Assembly: GCA_964567125.1 (NCBI GenBank)
Contig: CAZMLC010000002.1
Location: 1-64,000 of the forward strand
Direction: 5' to 3'
DNA from: CAZMLC01 sp964567125
GTDB taxonomy: Bacteria; Verrucomicrobiota; Kiritimatiellia; RFP12; UBA1067
Length of the DNA stretch: 64,000 nucleotides
Shown: positions 27,901-35,398 of the stretch, piece after piece
Layout: every line of letters starts with the position of its first letter
How positions within the stretch are numbered: the stretch's first letter is position 1
The notes under the pieces: generated by a model
What the model was told of the DNA's origin: nothing
The model's input: only the letters and a program-made list of their open reading frames with translations
The model's database searches: none
Position numbers and translations under genes: made by a program

Positions 27901-28788
27901 TCCGCTGAATCCGACGTCGTGGCCGGCGCCACCGTGCAGATCCGCGGACAGAAAGGGACGTATACCTTTACGGTTCCACCACAGACCAAGGCGGGGAGCC
28001 ACGTGTGGGCTTCATTTGAGCAGGCCTGGATCGATTTCAATGTCGTGGCGCCTGCACAGCTCAAAGTGAACTACGAGCAGGGGATGGCAACCGTCATGAT
28101 CCGTTCGCGCGTGGAGGGATCGGCCCGACTGGATGGACAACCCGTGGTGCTGCGCAAGGGAACGCAGACGATCAAGGTCGCACGTTCTGTCGATCCCCTG
28201 ATTGAGCAGTTGTTTTTCTCGCTGGCCGTGCCCGGCTTTGAGCCTGTGCGCTATGCGCTGCAGCGCGAAAAGATCGCATCCGGTGTTACACTTGCGCAAT
28301 TCGCCGCAGGACAGTGCGTACGCGATGGCCGTGAACAGGGCATCGTCGCTGCAAGCGGCGCTCAGGCCCGCAAAGGCGCGACGACCTGCGGTGGCGTGGA
28401 AAAGCGTGGCATTTTCATGCATCCGCCCTATCAAGGAGGATGCGGCTATGTCTTTGCGCGGTATAGCGTCGAATTGCCGGATGAGCCCCTCGTCTTCCGT
28501 TTTGCCGTGGGCAAGGGGGATCACAGCGATTTGGGCGACGGAATTCTCTTCAAGGTGCTGGTCAACGGTGAGTCGCGTTATCAGGAACAGGTTGTTGCGC
28601 ATGGGTGGAAGTCCGGCGAAATTGACTTAGCGCCGTGGGCTGGAAAGCGGATTGCATTGACGCTGCTGACGGATTGCGGTGAAAAAAATAATACCGCCGG
28701 CGACTGGGGTGCCTGGGGCGATCTCGCGATTGAAGCCAAGACACCGCGCTACCGCTGGTTCCCCGTGTCTGTCAGCCGTAAACGATAA
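24952..28788 (+). CDS. large secreted protein of unknown function, possible TIM-barrel glycoside hydrolase
   Basis: 1278 aa with a signal peptide (MNNALRIAFLCLACGVYG). Residues about 1-450 look like beta-sandwich modules. Residues about 480-800 look like an alpha/beta barrel with conserved-looking acids at strand ends: TAYCDVHT (Asp622) and GPVYSEGNN (Glu670), the Asp/Glu spacing seen in GH101/GH129-type enzymes. C-terminal modules follow, the last (about 1100-1270) resembling a carbohydrate-binding sandwich (YSVELPDEPLVFRFAVGKG, WGAWGDLAIEA). I do not recognise the family with confidence. Directly downstream of the PHP gene. Confidence 0.5.
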   Translation: MNNALRIAFLCLACGVYGGERPYELVWANRTHDDHPALVPFTQANGWTVVCERASATLTTSTNVLLFGEGTVQLTYRALDQKPFIRLEPCQPIAFTQRFDAVSCWVYGNNHSYAPDAKTPPVNISLEFGDNQGKRVILPLLHVHHKEWFKAHRRLTSEQAEQLSRGATLRAILVANGNNREDRTIFFNSLALFQESFPPLTFPPRSQRGVKIFPTCDQGLNTGPASLPFPTRAWTVVPEDPGAHTVTLEKQDDAYCFVRDGADGRLEVKLPSKMGQWDDLAARWNGAAWLRIGVDGGIYFEAGRAAHETCDIRQEGEAVVYRGTLNGCASSIRFQLVGKSLVADLQVAGRNVHEVRFGACADLRKPRVIGLPYYTYNGYGDAMGRPHVVVSDTGDARSPYLYLMAHVDWTQSNATEPFGLSERSDGAVYSNGGVRYVPRTDGTRNPCFERFVWTLSPEFDEVLPTIPNPTSAWKQVTGRGVWRAHGAGQRDHDAAYWRNVHRRGMTQIIVTDHEVGWRDGNESFTFRTKPAPKKGGDEGQYAYARIMQDELGFVYGPYNNFTDFAPVNEYWSYDMISRTRDNQLQQAWERCYAPKPARAVEYCEKLAPIIQKKFNFSTAYCDVHTAVTPWSRVDFDARVPGAGSFASVFYAYGEIMLLQKQAWNGPVYSEGNNHFPYCGLTDGNYAQDQSYRIAENPWIVNFDLRRLHDLCCNFGMGAPDMFYPGKSLPADFDIMLDRFLTATVAFGHPGFFVHTRPGELRSYYMIQPIAADYTQHAVQSIEYIDADGSLYPARLAIGNGVYARSQLLIRYANGTWVMANGNATEMVRVRLAGQQLELPPNGYRAQTADRRIRVFSGEVDGRRADYAISPTVTYVDGRGAFVRFDEAACAGKAVYKKSAEAMRTWGEKPAKPASRGEEIFLFDQQEAGFPLTIESAVGLAEDYSECGRAEIRVARGLSYVMPMSNAVSYRVVTRASIPESVLSSAESDVVAGATVQIRGQKGTYTFTVPPQTKAGSHVWASFEQAWIDFNVVAPAQLKVNYEQGMATVMIRSRVEGSARLDGQPVVLRKGTQTIKVARSVDPLIEQLFFSLAVPGFEPVRYALQREKIASGVTLAQFAAGQCVRDGREQGIVAASGAQARKGATTCGGVEKRGIFMHPPYQGGCGYVFARYSVELPDEPLVFRFAVGKGDHSDLGDGILFKVLVNGESRYQEQVVAHGWKSGEIDLAPWAGKRIALTLLTDCGEKNNTAGDWGAWGDLAIEAKTPRYRWFPVSVSRKR

Positions 28789-28808
28789 CGTGCAAAAAGG
28801 GGATGCCC

Positions 28809-29222
28809 ATGAACGAAAAAGACTATCTGGTGATTGTGCAGTGCGACATCGTGATGGAACGCTGCTCAGGTTATTTCTGCGAAAAAGCCTTTCATGAACG
28901 CTCCGGCGGTTTTTCCGATTATCCGGCTGAGCGTGCATACCGTACGCTCTACATGACATGCGGGGGCTGCTGCGGACGTGGCCTGCAGCGCAAACTGAGT
29001 AATCTGATCGCAAAGATCAGTGAAAAAGAGAGCGTCGGCAAGGAGCGTATTGTGGTTCACCTTGCGACCTGTCTGACCAAGGACAACCACCATGGTCCCA
29101 AATGCCCCTTTCTGGGATACATCAAAAAACTCGTTGCCAAGCTGGGCCTTGATTTGCGTGAGGATACGCGGATCAGCCAGAAATCGGAAGCGCGTCGCAA
29201 AGCCGGCGAATATCGTGCGTAG
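28809..29222 (+). CDS. CGGC-domain protein
   Basis: 137 aa from ATG 28809 (AAGGGG 6 nt upstream; an ATG two codons earlier is less well placed). Cysteines at 12, 19, 24, 51, 54, 55, 88 and 99. The core MTCGGCCGRG is the CGGC motif, and VHLATCLTKDNHHGPKCPF matches the second conserved block of this predicted metal- or redox-binding family. Last gene of the block that follows tRNA-Sec. Function unknown. Confidence 0.75.
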   Translation: MNEKDYLVIVQCDIVMERCSGYFCEKAFHERSGGFSDYPAERAYRTLYMTCGGCCGRGLQRKLSNLIAKISEKESVGKERIVVHLATCLTKDNHHGPKCPFLGYIKKLVAKLGLDLREDTRISQKSEARRKAGEYRA

Positions 29223-29229
29223 GTGTTTA

Positions 29230-29275
29230 TGTAGGTTGTTTAGCGTGTAGGTTATTTAGGCTGTAGGTTGTTTAG
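29230..29275. repeat. three-copy 16-bp tandem repeat
   Basis: Copies TGTAGGTTGTTTAG, TGTAGGTTATTTAG and TGTAGGTTGTTTAG at 29230, 29246 and 29262, separated by CG and GC. A degenerate fourth copy (TAGGTGTTTATG) precedes them. Confidence 0.85.
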
Positions 29276-29313
29276 TTTGGGCTTTTTTCGCAACATGCGT
29301 GGCACACGGAGTC

Positions 29314-29480
29314 TTACGGCTGACACGTATAGAGGCCGATGTTGCCCGCCCAGAGTTTTGCGGTATCGGGATTGTAGCGGAGGATCTGGGGTTTGATACA
29401 GGGCAGATTGCCGGTGATCGCGCTTCAGATTTTGCCGCGGCCCAGTAATATCCGCCGCCGCCCAGCCGATTTGTTGTCAC
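29314..29480 (-). pseudogene. possible 3' remnant of a decayed gene
   Basis: One minus frame ends ITGNLPCIKPQILRYNPDT then AKLWAGNIGLYTCQP and a TAA, which looks protein-like. Directly upstream that frame meets a TGA, while the neighbouring frame reads GGGGYYWAAAKSEA. Together they look like one frameshifted gene end. Family not recognised. Confidence 0.3.
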
Positions 29481-29539
29481 TCCGGGCGACGCACGGATCG
29501 AAGACCGGATGCCCGTTTTTTCACGGTCATCCGGCAGAA

Positions 29540-32015
29540 CTAGCGAATGATCATGCGCGTGCCGGTCCGATCAAACAGAACGCGCAGAACGCCTTTGCCG
29601 CTAAAGTGATCATCATCCTTAATGGCTGCAGTACTCTCCGATGAGCCATACGTCCCGGCATACTTTGAGAGCGTACCGAAATTNNNNNNNNNNNNNNNNN
29701 NNNNNNNNNNNNNNNNNNNNNNNNNNNNNNNNNNNNNNNNNNNNNNNNNNNNNNNNNNNNNNNNNNNNNNNNNNNNNNNNNNNAAAGACGAGCGGTGCGC
29801 CATTGCCTGCTTGTAACCGAACTTGATTGGTACAAAAAACAGGTCCAGCCAGAACGTTGCTGCCGCTGACCGTGAAAAGCGTGCCACTGTTGTTCCGCTC
29901 ACCCAGAAGCACCAGCGGTTTCTCCACCACAAGGCCGTTATTCAATCCGAGCCGGCCACCCATGCCGCCATTGATGACTGCACAGGTGTTTGTGTTGCCG
30001 AGCGCACGCGAGTGGTAGATATTGAGGTCACCCTCATTGATCGTCAAGAGACCGGAAAAGGTATTTGCTGCACGCAAATTGAGCCCGCCGAATTCGGTCT
30101 TGGTGATCGCGTAGGGCTGATCGCCATCCGCGATCGTTCCTACGATATTCAGCGTTGAGCGGCCTGTCGTATTGGTCGTCACACGCCAGGTTTGATTGCC
30201 CGTGAGTACGAGATCCTCTTCGATGGTGTAGGTGCGCCATGCTGAAGGGCCTGAGGCTATGATGCCGTCGACGCCGTTCGAGAGAATGCCGGCTCCTGCC
30301 GCCAGCGTGAATGAATCGTCACGATTGAATGTGATGCCGCACAGTGCGGCGTTGACATTGACGACCGCATTTGTTCCCGCCGTGCCGAATACAACATCCT
30401 CCGTGTTATTCAAGACGAGGGCGGCCTGGTTGTCCCAGTTGAGCGCCGTCGTGATGTACATATCATCTCCGCCGGCGGTCCACGTAAATTTACGTTGCGC
30501 CACAACAAGACGCTGGGTTCCGCTAAAGTGGCTGTCATCAACAAAGGTTGCGCCGCTAGCTGTTGAACCGTACGAACCACTTGCTTGGGGAATGCCGTTG
30601 ATATAAAGATACTTGACGTTTTCAACTTCGGCTGAATCGAGTTCTACACGACCTCCGTCAGCAATCGAAAGAGCCGCATGATCTGCGATTGCGGACGCTG
30701 TGCGAAGCGCCAATGTTCCACCGGCAACCATCACGTTTCCTAGCGTTGCTCCGGACGCGACGACCAGCGTGCCGTTGCTGATGATGATCGTGCCAGTCGT
30801 GGAGCTGGGATAGTTTGTCAGGGTCAGGGAACCCGTTCCATCCTTGATCACGCTCAGCTCGCCTGTAAAGCGACCGTTGAAAACGGAATCATCATTCTGC
30901 TGGATCACCAACGTACCGTTGGTTGCGCTTGTCACGATGTTTGTCAACCATGGTTGGACGGTATAACCAGCCAGCCTGCTGATCGTCTGTGAGCGTCCGT
31001 TCAGGTCGAACGTCGCGTGAACCGTCGACGCAAAACTTGTGACACAGGCAAAACCGATCGGCACGGTCGCGTTGAGCGCATTGTTGGTGCCAAGCCGAAG
31101 CGTCCCATTGAACAGCGTCACTTTTCCTGTAAAGGTGTTTTCGGCATTCAGCGTCCACAGGCCTGCATCCGATTTGACCAATGCGCTGGCATTCCCCTCC
31201 GAGATAACGCCGTCGATAGTGCCGACGCCGCCGCCACGAAGATGCAGTGTATACGCATTCAGATCCATGGGCCCCTTGAGCGTCACATTGCCGTTGTTCC
31301 CGTTGGGCATGGCCGTGAAAATGGGCGAGTGGGCGAAAAGCGTGATCGGATTGGTGTGTACCGTCGTGTTGTAAAAAATAAGACCGCCGGGGCTGGTCTT
31401 ATTCGTGACCATGGTTCCGCCATAGAGACTGACAGGACCAGTTCCCATCGCGTAACTGGCGTTGATGTTGACTTTGCACCAGTCGTCATTTTTAGCGCGA
31501 ACGACGAGGCCACCGGAGAAGGTACTGGAACTACTGAAAAAAAATACCGCCCGAATAATCATTTTTTTCAATCGATCCTCCGCCCGTGATGGGGCCTTTG
31601 AGATCAACACCATAGGTGCCGATATCCGCAATGAGGGTTGTGCCTGCGGGAATGTCGATCGCATTGGTGATGACGCAGGTTACATTGCGGTTGAGGTAGA
31701 TGCGCGGGGATGTTACGCCGTTGGTTACGAATTGGAGCTGGCTGCCGCCAATCGTAATCACGCTGGTGTTGGTTGATCCACCGAGAAAATCGAGGCGGTT
31801 CAGCACAAAGGGTGTTGCAATATTCTGGTACGGATTGACGCGCGCCAATCCGATAAATTGGAGATACGTATCGCTGGCGCTGACGGGAGTGCCATCCGGG
31901 TTCCAGTTCTCGGAGGAGCTCCAGTTGTTATCCGTTGCACCACCGTCCCATACATTTGTTACCGCGTGCGTTGCAAGCGCAAAAGACCAACACAAACACC
32001 CAATTGAATTTTCAT
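29540..32015 (-). CDS. secreted autotransporter-type beta-strand repeat (PATR) protein, frameshifted and gapped
   Basis: Roughly 800 residues once repaired. N-terminus TNVWDGGATDNNWSSSENW is the usual opening of these secreted proteins. PATR-type units follow (ENTFTGKVTLFNGTLRLG, GTLTLTNYPSSTTGTIIISN). The C-terminus YGSSESTAAIKDDDHFSGKG mirrors an internal GSYGSTASGATFVDDSHFSG. The best start, ATG 32015 with AAAAGGA 6 nt upstream, encodes a signal peptide but shifts out of frame at CTTTTG (about 31981); the in-frame alternative is a TTG at 32034, upstream of the Shine-Dalgarno. A second shift lies at a T8 run near 31543. The unsized gap at 29684 also changes frame. Pseudogene, slippage or assembly error are all possible. 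Confidence 0.65.
29684..29783. other. assembly gap (100 N) inside the PATR gene
   Basis: The flanks do not overlap. The reading frame before and after differs by one position, so the true gap length is not 100 modulo 3. Confidence 0.9.
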
Positions 32016-32115
32016 ACACATTCCTTTTGATCACAACGATTTTTATTATTCCCTATAAGCATGCCAAAAAATCGGCTGACTGTCTATCGCCAGGTTCGGG
32101 CGAAAAGGTGCGCAT

Positions 32116-32161
32116 AAAATAAAAAAGCAGGACGTACGCTGTTGGTCAGCGTCCGCCCTGC
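32116..32161 (-). terminator. terminator of the trp operon
   Basis: GCAGG/CCTGC (32127-32131 and 32157-32161) with inner ACGCTG/CAGCGT (32136-32141 and 32147-32152). On the minus strand TTTTTTATTTT follows, 13 nt after the trpA stop region. Confidence 0.75.
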
Positions 32162-32173
32162 GCGTTAAGCAGG

Positions 32174-32908
32174 CTACTGTGCCTTGACTTTTTTCCACGG
32201 CTGCATGAATTCAGCGGCGGAGCGATTTTCGCCGAGATGGCGGATCAGGGCGCTGCCGAAAATGACGGCGTCCGGACGTTGCTCAGCAGGCAGCGCTTCA
32301 ACCTGGGCGGGTTCGGAAAAGCCGAAACCCAGTGCCAGAGGCAGGGAGAAGGCCTGCCGCGCCCGTTTGAGCGTTGCCGCGACATCGGGGGGGAGTCCCT
32401 TGCGTACCCCTGTTGTACCGAGTACGGAGATGACGTAGACGTAACCGCTGGCCACCTTGGCATAGTCCTGCATGCGCTCAAGCGAGGTGTTGGGCGCGAC
32501 CAGAGCGATGAGGTGGATGTTGTGCTGTTTCAGCGTAAGCCGGTATGCGGCATCTTCATCCAACGGTAAATCAGGGATAATCAAGCCGTAGACCCCGGCC
32601 CGCTGCGCATCGTGCGCAAGCTGGTCAAATCCATATTGCAGGAAGGGATTGAGGTAACCCATCAGGACGATCTTCGCCTGAAAACGGCCTTTGCGCGCCA
32701 GCAGGCCCGCGAGAATCCATTTCAGCGTGACGCCGTTTTTAAGGGCGGTTAGCGAGGCAGCCTCAATCACAGGACCGTCTGCGATGGGATCCGAGAAGGG
32801 TACGCCGATTTCAATGATGTCCGCACCGTTTTGATCGAGTTCCTCGAGATTCTTCCAGAACGCATCCAGCGTTGGATAACCTGCGGTAATAAAGGGGATG
32901 AGCATCAT
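32174..32908 (-). CDS. trpA: tryptophan synthase alpha chain
   Basis: 244 aa. Cleaves indole-3-glycerol phosphate and passes indole to TrpB. Catalytic Glu33 (IEIGVPFSD) and Asp44 (PIADGP) are present, as are the phosphate-site GFGFSEP and FGSALIRH. The start overlaps the trpB stop by 4 nt. Against E. coli TrpA (268 aa) the N-terminal helix before the first strand is missing: the protein opens at MMLIPFITAGYPT. Confidence 0.95.
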   Translation of the reverse strand: MMLIPFITAGYPTLDAFWKNLEELDQNGADIIEIGVPFSDPIADGPVIEAASLTALKNGVTLKWILAGLLARKGRFQAKIVLMGYLNPFLQYGFDQLAHDAQRAGVYGLIIPDLPLDEDAAYRLTLKQHNIHLIALVAPNTSLERMQDYAKVASGYVYVISVLGTTGVRKGLPPDVAATLKRARQAFSLPLALGFGFSEPAQVEALPAEQRPDAVIFGSALIRHLGENRSAAEFMQPWKKVKAQ

Positions 32909-34074
32909 ATGCCGAGTTCCTTTCGAATGATTTCCATGTCTTTGTCGCCGCGGCCGGAGAGATTGACGACGACGGTACTGCCAGGGGTGATGGCCTGCGG
33001 ATTATCCAGAACCCAGGCCAGCGCATGCGAGGATTCGAGCGCGGGCAGGATGCCTTCACTGTGGCAGAGCACTTGGAAGGCGTTTAACGCCTGCGCATCG
33101 ACCACGGCGTGATATTCCGCACGCTGAATGGCCTGCAGGTAGGCATGTTCAGGTCCTACGCCCGGATAATCAAGGCCTGCCGAGACCGAGTGCGAGGGCT
33201 CGATCTGGCCGTTGCCGTCTTGCAACAGGAGGGAGTGCTGGCCATGCAGAACCCCAGGTGTTCCTTTGCCCAGCGCAGCCGAATGATAGCACCCCGGCTT
33301 GCCTGAACCGCCTGCCTCCACGCCGATGATGCGCACGGAGGAATCTTTAATGAACGGATAGAACATGCCGATCGCGTTGGAGCCGCCGCCGACCGCCGCG
33401 ACGATGACATCGGGGAGCCGTCCTGTACGGGCGAGCATCTGCTCCTTGATTTCGCGGCCGATGACGGACTGGAAATCGCGGACCAATGTGGGGAAGGGGT
33501 GCGGCCCTGCTGCGGTGCCGAAGCAGTAGTGGGTGGTCGCCTGCGTGGCCACCCATTCGCGCAAGGCGGCATTGATCGCGTCCTTGAGCGTTTTGGAGCC
33601 GGTTTCAACGGGAATCACTTCCGTGCCGAGCAACTTCATTCGCCGCACATTGGGGGCCTGGCGTTCCACGTCGTCGGAACCCATATAGACGCGGCAGGTC
33701 AAGCCCAGCCGCGCGGCAGCCGCGGCGGTTGCCACGCCGTGCTGACCTGCGCCGGTCTCAGCGATGAGCGCGGTCTTCCCCATCTTTTTAGCCAGCAGGG
33801 CCTGGCCGAGCGTATTGTTGACTTTGTGCGCACCGGTGTGCAGCAGGTCTTCGCGCTTCAGATAGAGGTTGAATCCCAGCTTTTTTGAGAGCGTTGGACA
33901 GTACGTCAACGGGGTTTTCCGCCCCGCATAGTTGGTGAGCAGATCATCCAGTTCCTGCTGGAATTCCGCGGTCGGGAGGATAGTCTGCATCGCCGCTTCG
34001 AGTTCACGCAGCGGCGGAATCAGCGATTCAGGAACAAAACAGCCTCCGAAATCTCCAAAATAACCTTTTTTCAT
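32905..34074 (-). CDS. trpB: tryptophan synthase beta chain
   Basis: 389-aa PLP enzyme that condenses indole with serine. GDFGGCFVPESLIP opens the protein; HTGAHKVNN carries the PLP lysine Lys84, and VAAVGGGSNAIG is the phosphate-binding loop. Length and motifs match TrpB1. Overlaps trpA by 4 nt for coupled translation. Confidence 0.97.
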   Translation of the reverse strand: MKKGYFGDFGGCFVPESLIPPLRELEAAMQTILPTAEFQQELDDLLTNYAGRKTPLTYCPTLSKKLGFNLYLKREDLLHTGAHKVNNTLGQALLAKKMGKTALIAETGAGQHGVATAAAAARLGLTCRVYMGSDDVERQAPNVRRMKLLGTEVIPVETGSKTLKDAINAALREWVATQATTHYCFGTAAGPHPFPTLVRDFQSVIGREIKEQMLARTGRLPDVIVAAVGGGSNAIGMFYPFIKDSSVRIIGVEAGGSGKPGCYHSAALGKGTPGVLHGQHSLLLQDGNGQIEPSHSVSAGLDYPGVGPEHAYLQAIQRAEYHAVVDAQALNAFQVLCHSEGILPALESSHALAWVLDNPQAITPGSTVVVNLSGRGDKDMEIIRKELGI

Positions 34075-34095
34075 TGTTAATCCTTACTTAAACGT

Positions 34096-34659
34096 CTATT
34101 GCTTGATCGCATCGAGCGCTGCACGAAGCTTTTGCGCATGTTTGATTCCGGGGCTTTCCTCGACGCCGGAATTGAGGTCCACTCCCGTTGGCTGGCAGCG
34201 GGCCAGCAGTTCAGGAATGGTTGACGCATTCAGTCCACCGGCGATCAGGGTGGGCGTGGTGAATGCGGGGTGGTTGAAGCATCGCCAATCAAAGGGTTTG
34301 TCAAAGAGATGATACGCGGTTTTGGCTGCGGTTGCCTGCGGATAATCAAAGCAGACGCGGATGACCCGTTCAGCGCCGATCGCGGCGACAACCGCGTCGC
34401 TCTGATTGGCATGAAGTTGCGCATAATCAAGTCGGGCGAGATCCATGGCGTAACGGATTTCATCCGCAGACTGCGTCGTGAAGACGCCCACGCGTTTCAG
34501 ATTCCCGGTGCTGATGGCCGCGACCTTCTCCGGTGCAATGAAGCGTGGACTTGCGGCGTGGAAAACGAAACCGCAAAAATCAATGTTGTATGCGATGCAG
34601 ATATCGGCATCGCACTGGCGCGTAATGCCGCACACTTTGACGAGCAGACTATTCGTCAT
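34096..34659 (-). CDS. trpF: phosphoribosylanthranilate isomerase
   Basis: 187-aa TIM-barrel isomerase. VKVCGITRQCDAD carries catalytic Cys10; FVFHAASPRF, LIAGGLNASTIPELL and GVDLNSGVEESPGIK (catalytic Asp) are conserved. A separate gene rather than fused to trpC. Its start overlaps the trpC stop by 11 nt. Confidence 0.95.
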   Translation of the reverse strand: MTNSLLVKVCGITRQCDADICIAYNIDFCGFVFHAASPRFIAPEKVAAISTGNLKRVGVFTTQSADEIRYAMDLARLDYAQLHANQSDAVVAAIGAERVIRVCFDYPQATAAKTAYHLFDKPFDWRCFNHPAFTTPTLIAGGLNASTIPELLARCQPTGVDLNSGVEESPGIKHAQKLRAALDAIKQ

Positions 34660-35398
34660 GGGTTAAACTCCGTAACGCGTTCAGGGGGTCGGGACTTGCC
34701 ATCAGGGCCGTGCCCACGAGCGCGGCGTCGTATCCGGTCAGACGATTGAGATCGGCGCGCGATGAAATGCCGCTGGCCGCAATCCAGAACTCGCTGTCAC
34801 GGCGGTATTCCATCAAGTGGAGGGTGTTCTGCGCGTCAACCACCAGCGTTTCCAGATTGCGACTGTTCACCTGGATGTACCGGGCGCCTGCCGCGCGCGC
34901 CAATTCGAGTTCCTCTTCGTTGAAGATCTCGACGATTGCCTGAACACCGAACGATTCGGCCAGCGTACGCAGGCGGCAAAGGTGCGCGACGTCCGGCGTC
35001 AGGGCAACGATCAGCAGCATCGCGGATGCGGGCGTTGTGGCGGTTTCGAGCACTTGCAGCTCATCAAAGATAAAGTCTTTACGCAAGAGCGGAAGCGTCG
35101 TGTGCTGGGCGATGAGCCCCAGATAATCCAGACGACCGTCAAAGTAGGTTTCCTCGGTCAGCACGGAGATCGCGCGTGCGCCCCCCTGCGTGTAAAGCGT
35201 GGCGATGTCCGCCGGAAGGTAGCGCGTGGAGATCGGCCCCATGGAGGGAGAGGCACGCTTGTATTCGGCAATGATCTGCGGACGCGCTGCTTTTCCCAAA
35301 AAGGGTGTCCGCTTCACATGCTCGTCGGGTGTCGGCGGGTGGGCGCGCAGGCGTGCAATCTCAGAGGCTTTTGCGTCAATAAATCGCTTAAGTTGCAT
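34649..35398 (-). CDS. trpC: indole-3-glycerol phosphate synthase
   Basis: 249 aa from ATG 35398 (MQLKRFIDAK); a longer frame reaching 35437 lies inside trpGD and is rejected. IIAEYKRASPSMGPI, SVLTEETYFDG, LLRKDFIFDE, QVNSRNLETL and ASGISSRADL are IGPS signatures with the catalytic Lys and Glu residues. Overlaps the trpGD stop by 11 nt. Confidence 0.95.
   Translation of the reverse strand: MQLKRFIDAKASEIARLRAHPPTPDEHVKRTPFLGKAARPQIIAEYKRASPSMGPISTRYLPADIATLYTQGGARAISVLTEETYFDGRLDYLGLIAQHTTLPLLRKDFIFDELQVLETATTPASAMLLIVALTPDVAHLCRLRTLAESFGVQAIVEIFNEEELELARAAGARYIQVNSRNLETLVVDAQNTLHLMEYRRDSEFWIAASGISSRADLNRLTGYDAALVGTALMASPDPLNALRSLTHDE

Larger units (their letters stand above)
29223..29539. 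other. gene-poor spacer with minisatellite and a gene remnant
   Basis: Between the CGGC gene and the 3' end of the PATR gene. It holds the 16-bp tandem repeat at 29230-29275 and a probable minus-strand gene remnant at about 29314-29480. No intact gene was seen. Confidence 0.6.

Noticed and set aside
28809..29222. CGGC protein as a selenoprotein (UGA extension)
   Set aside because: It ends in TAG and all expected Cys positions are encoded as Cys; nothing suggests UGA decoding.
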